Shown here piece by piece: positions 1 to 9,163 of a stretch of DNA of 27,031 bases (positions within the stretch are counted from its first letter, which is position 1; each line of letters opens with the position of its first letter). This stretch comes from an uncultured Anaeroplasma sp. GTDB taxonomy: Bacteria > Bacillota_I > Bacilli_A > Acholeplasmatales > Anaeroplasmataceae. The stretch lies in NCBI GenBank assembly GCA_934216145.1, contig CAKQBG010000024.1:1-27031 (forward strand), written 5' to 3'. The notes below the pieces were generated by a model. That model saw only the letters and a list, made by a program, of their open reading frames with translations, was not told where the DNA came from and did not search any database. Position numbers and translations under genes: made by a program.

Positions 1-2
1 AT

Positions 3-1232
3 ACAGATGTATATTATAATGATGTTTTTCAATATAAAATAGCTGGAGTAATTAAAACTGATTATTTAAGCTTTTATAATTCATTTGGAGATGAAAATAA
101 AAATAATATGAGTAAATATTCTGCTACAATGGATTATCATGCTGATTTTAACATGAAAACTAATTGTGAATATAATGTTATTTATGGTAATAAGGAAACG
201 TTTGAGTCTATTTCCTCTGGAATTAATTATTTTTACTATGATAAATATGATTCTATTACGGTTGAAACTGATAATAATGAAAAAAAACTATCAGAATTAA
301 GTATAAACTTTTTAAAGAAATCAGATGATTTGGAATTTTTTATGAATGATGGGTATTTTGGTTCTTTAGCAAAAAGAGATGAGTCTTATAAGAAAATTGT
401 ACTTGATAAAAATGATATTGTTATTAATCCAATATTATATGATTTTATTTTTGATACAAAAATTGAATGGGAAAGTTTGAATTTTTTGTATAATTATGGT
501 ATTCATGAAGGAAAGCCATATACTAATGTATTACCTCATTTAGGAGAAACTGTAAGCTTTACTATTATAAATAAAGGTAATAAGATTGAATTTTCTAATG
601 TTAAAGTTGTTGGAGTATGCAAAAAATTTTATGAAAGTGATAAAACATATAAAATATATAGCATAGCTAGTGATAGTATATCAAATTATGTTTTATCAGA
701 TTGCATTACGAAAATAGTTGATTGGAAAAATATTAATAATAAGAATTTTGTTATAAAGGAATTAAGAAAAATAAATATTTTATTAGCTGGTGGTAAGTTT
801 ACTGCTGCTTATGATTTAGAATTTCCATATAGAATGATGGCTTATTTCTTTATAGCCTTAGGTATAATATTTGTTTTATTTTCAATTATTTCTATCATCA
901 ATTTAGTTATTCATAGAATTAATGATAATAAAAAGGAAATAGGAATACTTTATGCTTCGGGATGTAATAAATCTGATATCGAACAGATGTATTTAATTCC
1001 TATAGCAATTATTACATTTAGCTCTTTGTTATTTTCAGCTATTTTAGTAGCAATTTCCTGTGAGGTTTTAAATCATGTTATTGCTCATAAGGGAATAGAA
1101 TATATTTCTCCTTTATTTTTGAATATAGAATCAATTTTGGCTTTATTATTTTCAGCTATATTAATGATATTTACTGGACATATACCATTAAAACGATATT
1201 TAAAGAAGAAACCTATAGATATTATAAGATAA
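3..1232 (+). CDS. FtsX/MacB-type ABC transporter permease, 3' part (N-terminus outside window)
   Basis: The reading frame is open to the left edge, so this is the C-terminal ~409 residues of a longer membrane protein; the first internal Met (base 108) is not a convincing start. The left two thirds read as an extracytoplasmic domain and include an IAGV-type strand followed by a second VVGV strand, as in MacB periplasmic core domains. The last ~130 residues hold three strong membrane segments (about bases 835-910, 990-1080 and 1120-1190). Between the first two is a basic cytoplasmic loop with KKEIGILYASG, the usual FtsX motif (KEIGILRALG). A short basic tail ends the protein. The family couples to an ABC ATPase to export peptides or drugs or to regulate wall hydrolases; the substrate cannot be told. 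The partner ATPase is presumably upstream. A hairpin terminator follows directly. Confidence 0.85.
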   Translation, partial: TDVYYNDVFQYKIAGVIKTDYLSFYNSFGDENKNNMSKYSATMDYHADFNMKTNCEYNVIYGNKETFESISSGINYFYYDKYDSITVETDNNEKKLSELSINFLKKSDDLEFFMNDGYFGSLAKRDESYKKIVLDKNDIVINPILYDFIFDTKIEWESLNFLYNYGIHEGKPYTNVLPHLGETVSFTIINKGNKIEFSNVKVVGVCKKFYESDKTYKIYSIASDSISNYVLSDCITKIVDWKNINNKNFVIKELRKINILLAGGKFTAAYDLEFPYRMMAYFFIALGIIFVLFSIISIINLVIHRINDNKKEIGILYASGCNKSDIEQMYLIPIAIITFSSLLFSAILVAISCEVLNHVIAHKGIEYISPLFLNIESILALLFSAILMIFTGHIPLKRYLKKKPIDIIR

Positions 1233-1238
1233 TATGTT

Positions 1239-1284
1239 AAGGACTATAGATTAAGCTTATTAGCTAAATTTATAGTCCTTTTCA
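1239..1284 (+). terminator. Intrinsic terminator after the permease gene
   Basis: Arms AAGGACTATA (1239-1248) and TATAGTCCTT (1271-1280) pair perfectly. Pairing extends inward through GATTAAGCT/AGCTAAATT with one mismatch and one wobble, to a TATT loop. A short T-rich stretch follows. It lies 6 nt after the stop codon. Confidence 0.8.
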
Positions 1285-1301
1285 CTTTATGTTTTTTTGA
1301 A

Positions 1302-1329
1302 TTGACTTCTAATGAAAATATGGTATTAT
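1302..1329 (+). promoter_or_regulatory. Probable sigma-A promoter upstream of rsmH
   Basis: TTGACT (1302-1307) and TATTAT (1324-1329) are separated by 16 nt, close to consensus. It would give an rsmH transcript with a ~175-nt leader. I see no clear riboswitch in that leader. The 1283-1512 gap holds otherwise only a weak 54-codon ORF (see rejected items). Confidence 0.55.
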
Positions 1330-1512
1330 TTTTTTGTAAATTATATTATTATAGAGTTAATAATTTTGAGTGGCATAAGAAAAGAAAGATTAATTATAGC
1401 TAGAGAATGGTTTAAAAAAATAGAAGAAGTAAATATTATGAATGATTTTGATATTCAAAAAGATTTACCATTTTAAATTTTTATTTTTATTAAAATAAAA
1501 TACATTATAGAA

Positions 1513-2574
1513 ATGAGTGATAATATGTCTATAGAAAATGAAGAGATTGTACATAAAAGAAGAGTGAGATACAGTGGTACACATCCTAAAAAATTTGATG
1601 AAAAATATAAAGAATTAAATCCTGAAAAATATAAGGATGATATTGAGAAGATAATTAAAAAGGGAAAAACACCTGCAGGTATGCATATTCCTATTATGGT
1701 TAATGAAATATTAGATTTTTTGAATATTCAACCAGGACAAATTGGATATGATGCAACACTAGGCTATGGTGGACATACTACTAAAATGCTTGAAAAGCTT
1801 CAGGGAAAGGGCCATTTATATGCAACTGATGTTGATATGATTGAATCATTCAAGACTGAAGAGAGATTGCGTAACTTAGGCTATGGTGAAGATATTTTCA
1901 CAATTAAAAGAATTAATTTTTGTAATATAGATAAAGTAGCAGATGAAAAATTTGATTTTGTTTTAGCTGATTTAGGTGTTTCATCTATGCAAATAGATAA
2001 TCCATTAAGAGGCTTTAGCTTTAAGGTTGATGGACCTTTAGATTTAAGACTAAATCCAACAACAGGTGTTACTGCTGCTGAAAGATTAAAGGAATTAAAT
2101 TATAGTGAGCTTGTTGGAATGCTTGAGGAGAATTCTGATGAACCATACGCAAAAGAAATAGCTAGTGAGGTGTTTAGAACCTTTAAAAGAGGTGAGGATA
2201 TTGATACTACTAAGAAACTTTATGGGGTAGTTGAGAGAGCTTTAGATTTTTTACCTAATAAAGATAAAAAAGAAAATATAAAAAAATCTTGCCAAAGAGT
2301 ATTTCAAGCTTTACGTATTGATGTTAATTCTGAATTTGAGGTATTATATGAATTTTTAGAGCGTCTTCCTAATTGTGTTAAAAGTGGTGGTAGAATTGCG
2401 ATATTAACATTTCATTCTGGTGAGGATAGATTAGTTAAAAAGGCCTTTAAACAAGGTATGAAGGATGGAATATATTCTAGTGTTGCAAGAGATGTAATTA
2501 GACCTACTGCTGAGGAATGCTTTACTAATCCTAGAAGTAAAAGTACAAAGATGCGTTGGGCAATTAAGCAATAA
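1513..2574 (+). CDS. rsmH: 16S rRNA (cytosine-1402-N4)-methyltransferase RsmH, long variant
   Basis: RsmH/MraW methylates N4 of C1402 in 16S rRNA with SAM. Visible family motifs: HIPIMVNE (58-65), GYGGHT SAM-binding loop (84-89), DVD (106-108), LADLGVSS (151-158), RGFSFKVDGPLDLRL (166-180), and near the C-terminus FQALRIDVN and FHSGEDR (usually FHSLEDR). At 353 aa it is ~40 longer than common RsmH because of a basic N-terminal extension of ~55 residues; this longer subfamily is known in Firmicutes. No mraZ, ftsL or ftsI is adjacent, so it lies outside a dcw cluster and could be a second copy. The start is uncertain: 1513 has a poor SD, and Met at 1525 follows GAGTGATAAT, much like the aminotransferase start region (GAGTGATAGT). 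Confidence 0.88.
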   Translation: MSDNMSIENEEIVHKRRVRYSGTHPKKFDEKYKELNPEKYKDDIEKIIKKGKTPAGMHIPIMVNEILDFLNIQPGQIGYDATLGYGGHTTKMLEKLQGKGHLYATDVDMIESFKTEERLRNLGYGEDIFTIKRINFCNIDKVADEKFDFVLADLGVSSMQIDNPLRGFSFKVDGPLDLRLNPTTGVTAAERLKELNYSELVGMLEENSDEPYAKEIASEVFRTFKRGEDIDTTKKLYGVVERALDFLPNKDKKENIKKSCQRVFQALRIDVNSEFEVLYEFLERLPNCVKSGGRIAILTFHSGEDRLVKKAFKQGMKDGIYSSVARDVIRPTAEECFTNPRSKSTKMRWAIKQ

Positions 2575-2646
2575 TCTTTATTAAAACAATATGGTATATT
2601 ATGTCTTATTATTAGTGATTAGTATTTATTTATTTTAAAAAAGTAA

Positions 2647-2652
2647 TATAAT
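2647..2652 (+). promoter_or_regulatory. Possible -10 box for the HdeD-like gene
   Basis: A perfect TATAAT lies 26 nt before the GTG start. The -35 region (about 2624-2629) is AT-rich without a good hexamer, so support is limited. Confidence 0.35.
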
Positions 2653-2677
2653 ACTTGGTAGTAAGGAGATAAGAAAA

Positions 2678-3157
2678 GTGGAAAATATTATTAAAAATAA
2701 AAAGCTTAATTCATTAGTATTATCAATTATATTTATTATTTCTGGTATTGTTTTCTGTATTCCAGGAGCTCGTAATACATTTTTAAATATTCTAATGACT
2801 ATAATTGGCGTTTTATTTATTGTTGCAGGTGTTTTATCAATATTAAACAAAGATTATACAACTGGAGTTGTTGAGGCAATTATAGGTGTTGTAATTATAG
2901 TTTGTGGTTGGACTATTTTATGGCTTGTATTAGTAATCTTTGGTGCTTTGATTGTTATTAAAGGTGTACTTGATATTGTTGAAGCATTTAAAGGTACGAG
3001 TGTTTTATTAATTTGTGCATCAGCTATTACAATTTTAATTGGTGTATTATTAATAGTTGCTCAATGGGTTGTAATGGATTGGTTCTTTATTGTTATTGGA
3101 GTAATCTTTATTTTAAATGGTATTTTTGGATTATACGATCTTTTAAAGAAAAATTAA
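2678..3157 (+). CDS. HdeD-like (DUF308) integral membrane protein
   Basis: A 159-aa protein that is nearly all hydrophobic. It reads as about six membrane helices arranged as three hairpins, each with the glycine-rich IxGVxxIxxGxxxI pattern typical of the HdeD/DUF308 family. Only short charged stretches occur, at both ends and around residues 58-65 and 105-110. HdeD in Escherichia is linked to acid stress; the function of Firmicutes members is unknown. The start is GTG at 2678, chosen because TAAGGAG (2662-2668) lies 9 nt upstream. The gene is monocistronic, between a TATAAT box and a hairpin terminator. The family call is from pattern; a specific function is not claimed. Confidence 0.75.
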   Translation: MENIIKNKKLNSLVLSIIFIISGIVFCIPGARNTFLNILMTIIGVLFIVAGVLSILNKDYTTGVVEAIIGVVIIVCGWTILWLVLVIFGALIVIKGVLDIVEAFKGTSVLLICASAITILIGVLLIVAQWVVMDWFFIVIGVIFILNGIFGLYDLLKKN

Positions 3158-3165
3158 ATTTTTAT

Positions 3166-3187
3166 AGAGGCTTATGCCTCTTTTTTT
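3166..3187 (+). terminator. Intrinsic terminator after the HdeD-like gene
   Basis: GAGGC (3167-3171), TTAT loop, GCCTC (3176-3180) and a T tract, with one A-T pair extending the stem. It starts about 10 nt after the stop codon. Confidence 0.85.
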
Positions 3188-3239
3188 CTTTTTTAAAATA
3201 TGATAGAATATAAAGGAATTTTTTTAGGAGAGTGATAGT

Positions 3240-4484
3240 ATGACATTATTAGCTAAAAGAAGTGTAATAAAAGAGGATAAGAGTAATATTATTACCTTAG
3301 GTGCAATTGCGAAGGAAATGAAGAAAAAGGATCCTTCAATTGTTAACGCAACTATTGGTATGCTTTATGATGAGGAAGGTAAGCTTTTTGTTTTTGATAG
3401 TGTTAATGAGGCTTTAAATAGTTTAACCGATGATGAGAAGTATGCTTATGCATCAACTCCAGGTCCTAAGGGATACCATGACGCAATTATGCACTGGGTA
3501 TTTAGAGAGTATTACGATGATTTTGTTAATAATTTTCACGCTAGTGTTATGGCTACTCCTGGTGGAAGTGGAGCTATATCTAATACATTTAGTAATTATT
3601 TAAATCAAGATGATAAGGTATTAATTCCTAATTATATGTGGGGTAATTATAAGCAATTTGCTTATGAAAATTATGCTTCATATGAGACTTATCAATTATT
3701 TGATAATGATGGTAATTTTAATTTAAATGATATATATGAAAGAATGCTAAAGCTTAAGAAAAGCCAAGGAAGAATTCTTTTAGTTGTTAATGATCCATGT
3801 CAAAACCCTACAGGTTATACAATGAAATATAGTGAGTGGGAAAAATTAATTGAAATAATAAATTCAGTATCAAATGATGGTACACCAGTTATATTATTAC
3901 ATGATATGGCATATATTGATTATGATAAGAGAGGCTTTGATGCTACTAGAAAAAATATAAGCTTATATCGAAAATTGAATCCTAGTGCTATGGCTATAAT
4001 GGCTTTTAGTGGTAGTAAGACAATGGCTTTATATGGCTTAAGGGTTGGTGCTATGATTGCAGTTAGCTCTTGTAAGGAAAATATTGATGATTTTAGTAGA
4101 GCTAATAAGTTTTCATCTCGTAGTAAGTGGAGTAATACTACAAACCTAGGTATGAATATAGTTACTAAGGTTTTAACTGATCCAGTTTTAAGAGGTAGGT
4201 TTGAGGAAGAACTTGAGCTATCTAGAAAAACTTTAATTAATAGAGCTAATGCGTTTATTGAGGAATCAAAGAATGTTGGTCTTAAGACTTTACCATTTGA
4301 TTGTGGATTCTTTATTACAATTCCTTGTAGTAATCCTAATAAGGCTTACGAGTATTTAGTAAATAAAAAGGTCCATATTATTCCTATGGATGATGTATTA
4401 AGAGTTACACTTTCTGCTATAACTCTTGATGAATGTAAAATGTTGCCTAAGCTTATTAAGGAAGCTATTCTTGCTGTAAAATAA
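3240..4484 (+). CDS. Class I/II PLP-dependent aminotransferase (aspartate/aromatic type)
   Basis: A 414-aa fold-type I aminotransferase. Lys260 in SGSKTMALYGLRVG is the expected PLP Schiff-base lysine. The NDPCQNPTG motif (about 182-190) carries the conserved Asn of the cofactor pocket, and an HDMAYIDYD segment (about 221-229) holds the Asp/Tyr that contact the pyridine ring. ATPGGSGA (about 105-112) is the phosphate-binding turn. The N-terminal part with FVFDSVNEAL and YASTPGPKGYHDAI resembles the aspartate/tyrosine aminotransferase group, which moves amino groups between Asp or aromatic amino acids and 2-oxoglutarate. The exact substrate cannot be read from sequence. The gene has its own SD (AGGAGAGTGAT) and is flanked by terminators on both sides, so it is probably a single-gene unit. 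Confidence 0.85.
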   Translation: MTLLAKRSVIKEDKSNIITLGAIAKEMKKKDPSIVNATIGMLYDEEGKLFVFDSVNEALNSLTDDEKYAYASTPGPKGYHDAIMHWVFREYYDDFVNNFHASVMATPGGSGAISNTFSNYLNQDDKVLIPNYMWGNYKQFAYENYASYETYQLFDNDGNFNLNDIYERMLKLKKSQGRILLVVNDPCQNPTGYTMKYSEWEKLIEIINSVSNDGTPVILLHDMAYIDYDKRGFDATRKNISLYRKLNPSAMAIMAFSGSKTMALYGLRVGAMIAVSSCKENIDDFSRANKFSSRSKWSNTTNLGMNIVTKVLTDPVLRGRFEEELELSRKTLINRANAFIEESKNVGLKTLPFDCGFFITIPCSNPNKAYEYLVNKKVHIIPMDDVLRVTLSAITLDECKMLPKLIKEAILAVK

Positions 4485-4494
4485 ATAAAAAAAG

Positions 4495-4522
4495 ATTAAA
4501 ATCTATTTTAATAGGTTTTTTT
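4495..4522 (+). terminator. Weak A/T-only terminator after the aminotransferase gene
   Basis: ATTAAAA (4495-4501), TCTA loop, TTTTAAT (4506-4512), AGG, then seven T. There is no GC in the stem, so efficiency is doubtful and some read-through into mfd is possible. Confidence 0.4.
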
Positions 4523-4546
4523 CTATTTAAGAAAGAGGTATTCTAA

Positions 4547-7500
4547 ATGATTATCCTAGATTATTTTTCTAAGATTGAATCTGTTAATAAAATAATAAAT
4601 GCTAAACAAATAAAGGTTGGAGAATCATGTGATGGCTTTAATTTATTATTGATAGCTGAAGAGTTTTATAATTCTGATAAGACAATCTTTGTTTGTCTTC
4701 CTACTTTGTATCAGGCTCAAAAATATTATGATTCCTTAGCTTCTTTTATCAATGAGGATGATGTTTTATTCTTTCCTGCAGATGAGCTTGTTTCAGCAGA
4801 AATGATTGCTGCAACAGGAGATTTTTTATTTGAAAGAATTCAAACTATCTATACACTATTAAATAATCAAAAGAAAATAGTAATTATGAACGTTCATGCC
4901 CTTATTAAATATGAAATGCCTATTAGTATCTGGAATAATTCTATTTTAAGGTTAAAGAAAAAAGATAGTTATGATATTAATAAGCTTATAGATAAGCTTA
5001 TATATTTAGGCTATGAGCCAGTATATACTATTGTTAAAACTGGTCAATTCTCTAAAAGAGGTTCTATTGTAGATGTTTTTCCTTTTGGACATTTAGAACC
5101 AGTTAGACTTGATTTCTTTGATGATGAGATTGATACGATTAAAACATTTAATACAGAAACTCAAAGATCAATAGCGAATATTGATAATGTTGATATTATT
5201 CCTGTTACTGAGCTAATGTATACTAAAGAGGAATGTGAATTTGCTAAGAATAAAATATCAGCATATTTAGATGGCTTTTCTTTATCTCCAATTGAATCTG
5301 ATATATATAAGCATGACATTGAGGATTTAGGTCTTCATAAGAATCTTGATTCTTTAGCTAGATATATTACATTCTTTAATGATGAGGCTACATCTATTGT
5401 TAATTTTTTTGATAATAAGAGATTGTATTTTATTGATCCTCAAAAGTCTAAGGAATGCTATGAAAGATTAACATTGGATTTAAATGAATATTGTGGTCGA
5501 GTTGGTGGCTATAGTTTAGCTGGCATTCCAATGTTTATGAATCTTAAATCACTTTTAAACGAATATAATGTTCAAATAGAAGGATTAAGAACTATTCAAG
5601 ATGTTGATTATAATGTTTATGCTAAAGCTATTGAGCCTTATAAGGCTAATCAAAAAGCTATTTTAAAGGATTTTAAGGATTATATTTCGAAAAGAAAGTT
5701 AATTGTTTCTATTGCAAATGAGGATAGATATAATAGATTAAAGGAATATCTAGATGAAAATGATATTTTTATGTATAAGGTTTCTCATTTAGAGGAAATT
5801 AAAAAAGGTATTGTTAACTGTTATTTCGGTCAATCTCCATCCTTTATATTAGAAAATGAGGATTTCATGATTATTAATGAATCTGATATTTTTGATATTC
5901 AGGCTAAACCTAAAAAGGTTAAATATAAATCTATTTATAAAAATGCTATAAAGATTTCTAAATATGATGAGCTTTGTATTGGCGATTATGTTGTTCATTA
6001 TGATTATGGTATTGGTAGATATTTAGGTATTCAAACATTAGATGTAGGTAATATTAAAAGAGATTATTTATATGTTGAATATGCTAAAAAAACTGCTATG
6101 TATATTCCTCTTGAATCAATTTCTAATTTAATGAAATATGCTTCAAAGGATGTTGAAGGAATAGAACTAAATGAAATTGGTGATACAAAATGGGCTAAAG
6201 CTAAGGCTAGGGTTAAGAATAGAGTTCATGATATTTCCGATCGATTAATAAAGCTTTATTCAGAAAGACAGGCAGCTATAGGATTCCAATTTCCAGAAGA
6301 TTCTCCTGAACAAATTCAATTTGAATCTGAATTCCAATATGAATTAACTCCTGATCAAAAAAAGGCTGTAGAGGCTATTAAAAAGGATATGGAATCTCAG
6401 CGTCCAATGGATAGACTTGTTTGTGGTGATGTTGGTTATGGTAAAACAGAAGTGGCATTACGTGCAGCCTTTAAGGCTGTTTATGGTGGTAAGCAGGTTT
6501 GTGTTTTAGCACCTACAACTATTTTAGCTCGTCAGCATTATCACACATTCAAGGATAGAATGGAGAAATATGGTATTAGAGTTGAGCTTTTATCAAGATT
6601 TGTTTCTAAAAAGGAACAAACAAAGATTATTGAGGATTTGAATTTAGGTTCTGTCGATGTTATTATAGGTACACATAGGCTTTTATCTAAGGATATTACC
6701 TATAAAGCACTTGGATTATTGATAGTAGATGAGGAACAAAGATTTGGTGTTACTCATAAGGAAAAGATAAAGGAATTAAAGGTTAATGTTGATTGTATTA
6801 CATTATCAGCTACCCCAATTCCAAGAACCCTACAAATGTCTGTAATGGGACTTAAGGATTTATCAATGATTGAAACTCCTCCTAAAAATAGATATCCAAT
6901 TCAAACCTATGTATTAGAAAGAAATGATAGAATCATTCAGGATGCGATTGAACGTGAGCTTGCAAGAGGTGGTCAGGTTTTCTATTTATATAATTATGTA
7001 GATGGAATTGAGGAAGAAGAGGCTCATTTACATAGTCTTGTTCCTGAGGCTAGAATTGCAGTTGGTCATGGTAAATTAACAAAGGATAAGCTTGAGAATG
7101 TTATAACAAGCTTTATTAATCATGAATATGATATTTTATTATGTACTACTATTATTGAAACTGGTATTGATATGCCAGATACTAATACTTTGATTATTCA
7201 TGATGCTGATAGATTAGGTTTATCACAGATGTATCAGATTAGAGGTAGAGTAGGTAGATCTAATAAAATAGCTTATGCTTATTTAATGTATGAACCAAGA
7301 AAGCTTTTAACTCCACAGGCAGAAAAGAGATTAGAGACTATTAAGGAATTTAATGAACTTGGTAGTGGCTTTAAAATTGCAATGAGAGATTTATCAATTA
7401 GAGGCTCTGGAGATTTACTTGGTGAGGAACAATCGGGATTTGTTGAATCTATCGGAATTGATATGTATTTGAAGCTTTTAGATGAGGAACTACATCATAA

Positions 7501-7990
7501 GGATGATAATGTAAAGAAGAGTAAACCAGATCCTTCTATGAATAAGCCTTTAACTAATAGAACTATTAATCAGAATTATATTTCTAATGATGATATTAGA
7601 ATTGAAATTCATAAGAGAATTGATTTATTAAATAATATTAATGATATGAATTCTTTAATTGATGAGTTAACTGATAGATTTGGCAGTGTTGATAGTGAGC
7701 TTAGAAGTTATATGCTTGAAAAGATTATGAAGAATCTATTCAAGGAGATTGGTATTTATCATATTGATGTTAAGCTTGATTATATTAATTTAGTATTTAC
7801 TAAGGAAGCATCAAAGAATCAAGATGGGAATAATATGTTCCAAGTAGCTTATAAGATGGGTGGAATTAAGCTTTCTTATAAGGATTCTGAGATTAATATT
7901 ACCTTTGATATTAGAAATCTAACAAAGGAAAAGTATTTTGAAAAGATAATTAAATATTTAAACTCAATAAAAAAGACTACTAATGAATAA
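4547..7990 (+). CDS. mfd: Transcription-repair coupling factor Mfd
   Basis: Mfd is the DNA translocase that removes RNA polymerase stalled at lesions and recruits UvrA. At 1147 aa it has the normal full length. The order is: N-terminal UvrB-like domain with SKRGSIVDVFPFG, then the RNA-polymerase interaction domain beginning near residue 480 (DYVVHYDYGIGRYLG), then a RecG-like SF2 translocase. Its motifs are Walker A GDVGYGKT (627-634, Lys633), DEEQ Walker B (728-731), LSATPIPRTLQMS motif III, and GIDMP...RGRVGRS (motifs V and VI). The C-terminal TRCF domain contains the SGDLLGEEQSGF region. The start has AAAGAGG upstream at a suitable distance. It stands alone; pth, often next to mfd in Firmicutes, is not here. 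A bidirectional-type hairpin follows it. Confidence 0.97.
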   Translation: MIILDYFSKIESVNKIINAKQIKVGESCDGFNLLLIAEEFYNSDKTIFVCLPTLYQAQKYYDSLASFINEDDVLFFPADELVSAEMIAATGDFLFERIQTIYTLLNNQKKIVIMNVHALIKYEMPISIWNNSILRLKKKDSYDINKLIDKLIYLGYEPVYTIVKTGQFSKRGSIVDVFPFGHLEPVRLDFFDDEIDTIKTFNTETQRSIANIDNVDIIPVTELMYTKEECEFAKNKISAYLDGFSLSPIESDIYKHDIEDLGLHKNLDSLARYITFFNDEATSIVNFFDNKRLYFIDPQKSKECYERLTLDLNEYCGRVGGYSLAGIPMFMNLKSLLNEYNVQIEGLRTIQDVDYNVYAKAIEPYKANQKAILKDFKDYISKRKLIVSIANEDRYNRLKEYLDENDIFMYKVSHLEEIKKGIVNCYFGQSPSFILENEDFMIINESDIFDIQAKPKKVKYKSIYKNAIKISKYDELCIGDYVVHYDYGIGRYLGIQTLDVGNIKRDYLYVEYAKKTAMYIPLESISNLMKYASKDVEGIELNEIGDTKWAKAKARVKNRVHDISDRLIKLYSERQAAIGFQFPEDSPEQIQFESEFQYELTPDQKKAVEAIKKDMESQRPMDRLVCGDVGYGKTEVALRAAFKAVYGGKQVCVLAPTTILARQHYHTFKDRMEKYGIRVELLSRFVSKKEQTKIIEDLNLGSVDVIIGTHRLLSKDITYKALGLLIVDEEQRFGVTHKEKIKELKVNVDCITLSATPIPRTLQMSVMGLKDLSMIETPPKNRYPIQTYVLERNDRIIQDAIERELARGGQVFYLYNYVDGIEEEEAHLHSLVPEARIAVGHGKLTKDKLENVITSFINHEYDILLCTTIIETGIDMPDTNTLIIHDADRLGLSQMYQIRGRVGRSNKIAYAYLMYEPRKLLTPQAEKRLETIKEFNELGSGFKIAMRDLSIRGSGDLLGEEQSGFVESIGIDMYLKLLDEELHHKDDNVKKSKPDPSMNKPLTNRTINQNYISNDDIRIEIHKRIDLLNNINDMNSLIDELTDRFGSVDSELRSYMLEKIMKNLFKEIGIYHIDVKLDYINLVFTKEASKNQDGNNMFQVAYKMGGIKLSYKDSEINITFDIRNLTKEKYFEKIIKYLNSIKKTTNE

Positions 7991-8023
7991 TAGTCTTGAA
8001 ATTAAAATTTATAAAAATATTTT

Positions 8024-8075
8024 AATGGTACTAGGTAAATGATATGAAATATTATCATAATTTAGTACCATTTTA
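8024..8075 (+). terminator. Terminator after mfd
   Basis: Outer arms AATGGTACTA (8024-8033) and TAGTACCATT (8063-8072) are a perfect 10-bp match. An inner ATGATA/TATCAT stem extends it, and TTTT follows. The symmetry would also let it end minus-strand transcription of the neighbouring remnant. Confidence 0.75.
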
Positions 8076-8080
8076 TTAAT

Positions 8081-8301
8081 TTAGATATTTATTTTAGTTT
8101 CTGTAAGAGTTAAATTAATATTTTCCATTCTATCGCATTTATTTAATATAACAAATACTACTGTTGTAACTAGAGTGTCTAATACATTTAGTAATAATCT
8201 GTCATAGTATTTAATAAGGCGTATTTATAGCCTGATGGATCTTTATAGAAGGCTGCAATTTTATTATCGGTACCTAATAATGGACCATTATATTGCCACA
8301 T
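8081..8301 (-). pseudogene. Decayed minus-strand gene remnant, unrecognised
   Basis: Read on the minus strand from an ATG at 8301, 37 codons make protein-like sequence rich in Tyr, Asn and Asp (…NKIAAFYKDPSGYKYALLN…) before a stop at 8188-8190. A second minus-strand frame continues with a hydrophobic stretch (LDTLVTTVVFVIL) and a polar tail, ending at 8081. One frameshift would join them. The result looks like the end of a small membrane protein, but I do not recognise the family. No SD is evident. The position next to a frameshifted regulator supports decay. Confidence 0.4.
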
Positions 8302-8346
8302 TATTCTTTAGATTTGAATTCTTTATTAGGTAATAGCATAGTAAAA

Positions 8347-9001
8347 ATGGAAGTTTCTGTATTGATATCTAAAAATATATTATTATTACGAAAGAAAAAA
8401 AATTAATTCAATCCGAGCTTGCTGATAAGCTTAACTATACTGAACAAGCTATTAGTAAATGGGAAAGAGGTTTGTTTACCTGGTTTTGTCGCTTTATATA
8501 ATCTTGCGTGTATATTAATGTATCGATTTCTTATTTTTACGAAGAACATAATGATATAGAAATTAATCAGGTATTTGAAGATGAGTTATCTAAAAAGAAA
8601 AAAATAAAGATAATTTTTATTGTTTCTATTACAATTGTTGTTTTATGTTACAATTAACTGTTGTTTCTTTAGCATTAGTTGAATTTGGAATAAATAAGTT
8701 TAATTCTTCATTCATTGTTATTCTATGTATTTCACTTTGTATCCTTATAATTAATACATTATGTAAAAGAAGAAGTATTTTACTTTATTAGCATCTATTG
8801 TCTTGTGGACTACTTCAAATGCATTATATATATATTCGTGATTTATAAAATGGTTTATATCTATATTTTTTAATGACAGTTGTACTTCAAATGGCTTTAA
8901 TAGCTTTTCCTTTAATAACAAAATATTTTAATGAGCTTAGAAAGGTGAATTCAACTCCAAATGGTGTTAAAACTAATAAAGATGAAACTTTAGATAAATA
9001 A
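8347..9001 (+). pseudogene. XRE-family HTH regulator with C-terminal membrane segments, multiply frameshifted
   Basis: Piecing the three forward frames together gives one coherent protein. It has a start (KNILLLRKKKK), then the Cro/CI helix-turn-helix (LIQSELADKLNYTEQAISKWERG…LPGFVALYNLACIL…VSISYFYEEH). A linker and basic stretch before hydrophobic segments (IKIIFIVSITIVVLCYN; FIVILCISLCILIINTL) follow, and a polar tail ends at the TAA at 8999-9001. Breaks: in the poly-A run near 8395, after WERG near 8470, near 8520, near 8650, near 8785 and near 8860-8880, plus an in-frame stop at 8842-8844. At least five frameshifts exclude simple sequencing error. Intact relatives are DNA-binding regulators anchored in or next to the membrane. 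A hairpin terminator follows at a normal distance, so the gene was once functional here. Confidence 0.75.
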
Positions 9002-9007
9002 ATATGA

Positions 9008-9053
9008 AAGACTTAATTTATAAATTCAACTTTGATTTTAATTAAGTCTTTTT
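9008..9053 (+). terminator. Terminator of the former XRE regulator gene
   Basis: Perfect 11-bp arms AAGACTTAATT (9008-9018) and AATTAAGTCTT (9040-9050), followed by T residues. The stem is intact although the gene before it is broken. Confidence 0.75.
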
Positions 9054-9100
9054 ATTTATAATTTACATAAAACATTATTCAGTAAAAATTAATAGCCGTC

Positions 9101-9129
9101 TTTACAAAAAAAGTAAAATTTTATATAAT
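9101..9129 (+). promoter_or_regulatory. Sigma-A promoter of the DUF2188-like gene
   Basis: TTTACA (9101-9106), 17-nt spacer, TATAAT (9124-9129). The start codon is 34 nt further on, after an AGAGAGGA Shine-Dalgarno site. Confidence 0.8.
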
Positions 9130-9163
9130 TATAGTAATAATTGTAGAAGAGAGGATAATAATT

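Noticed and set aside
1312..1476. 54-codon forward ORF between the permease terminator and rsmH
   Set aside because: Its ATG lies between the -35 and -10 boxes of the proposed promoter, there is no SD, and the product is not recognised; probably chance or an old relic.
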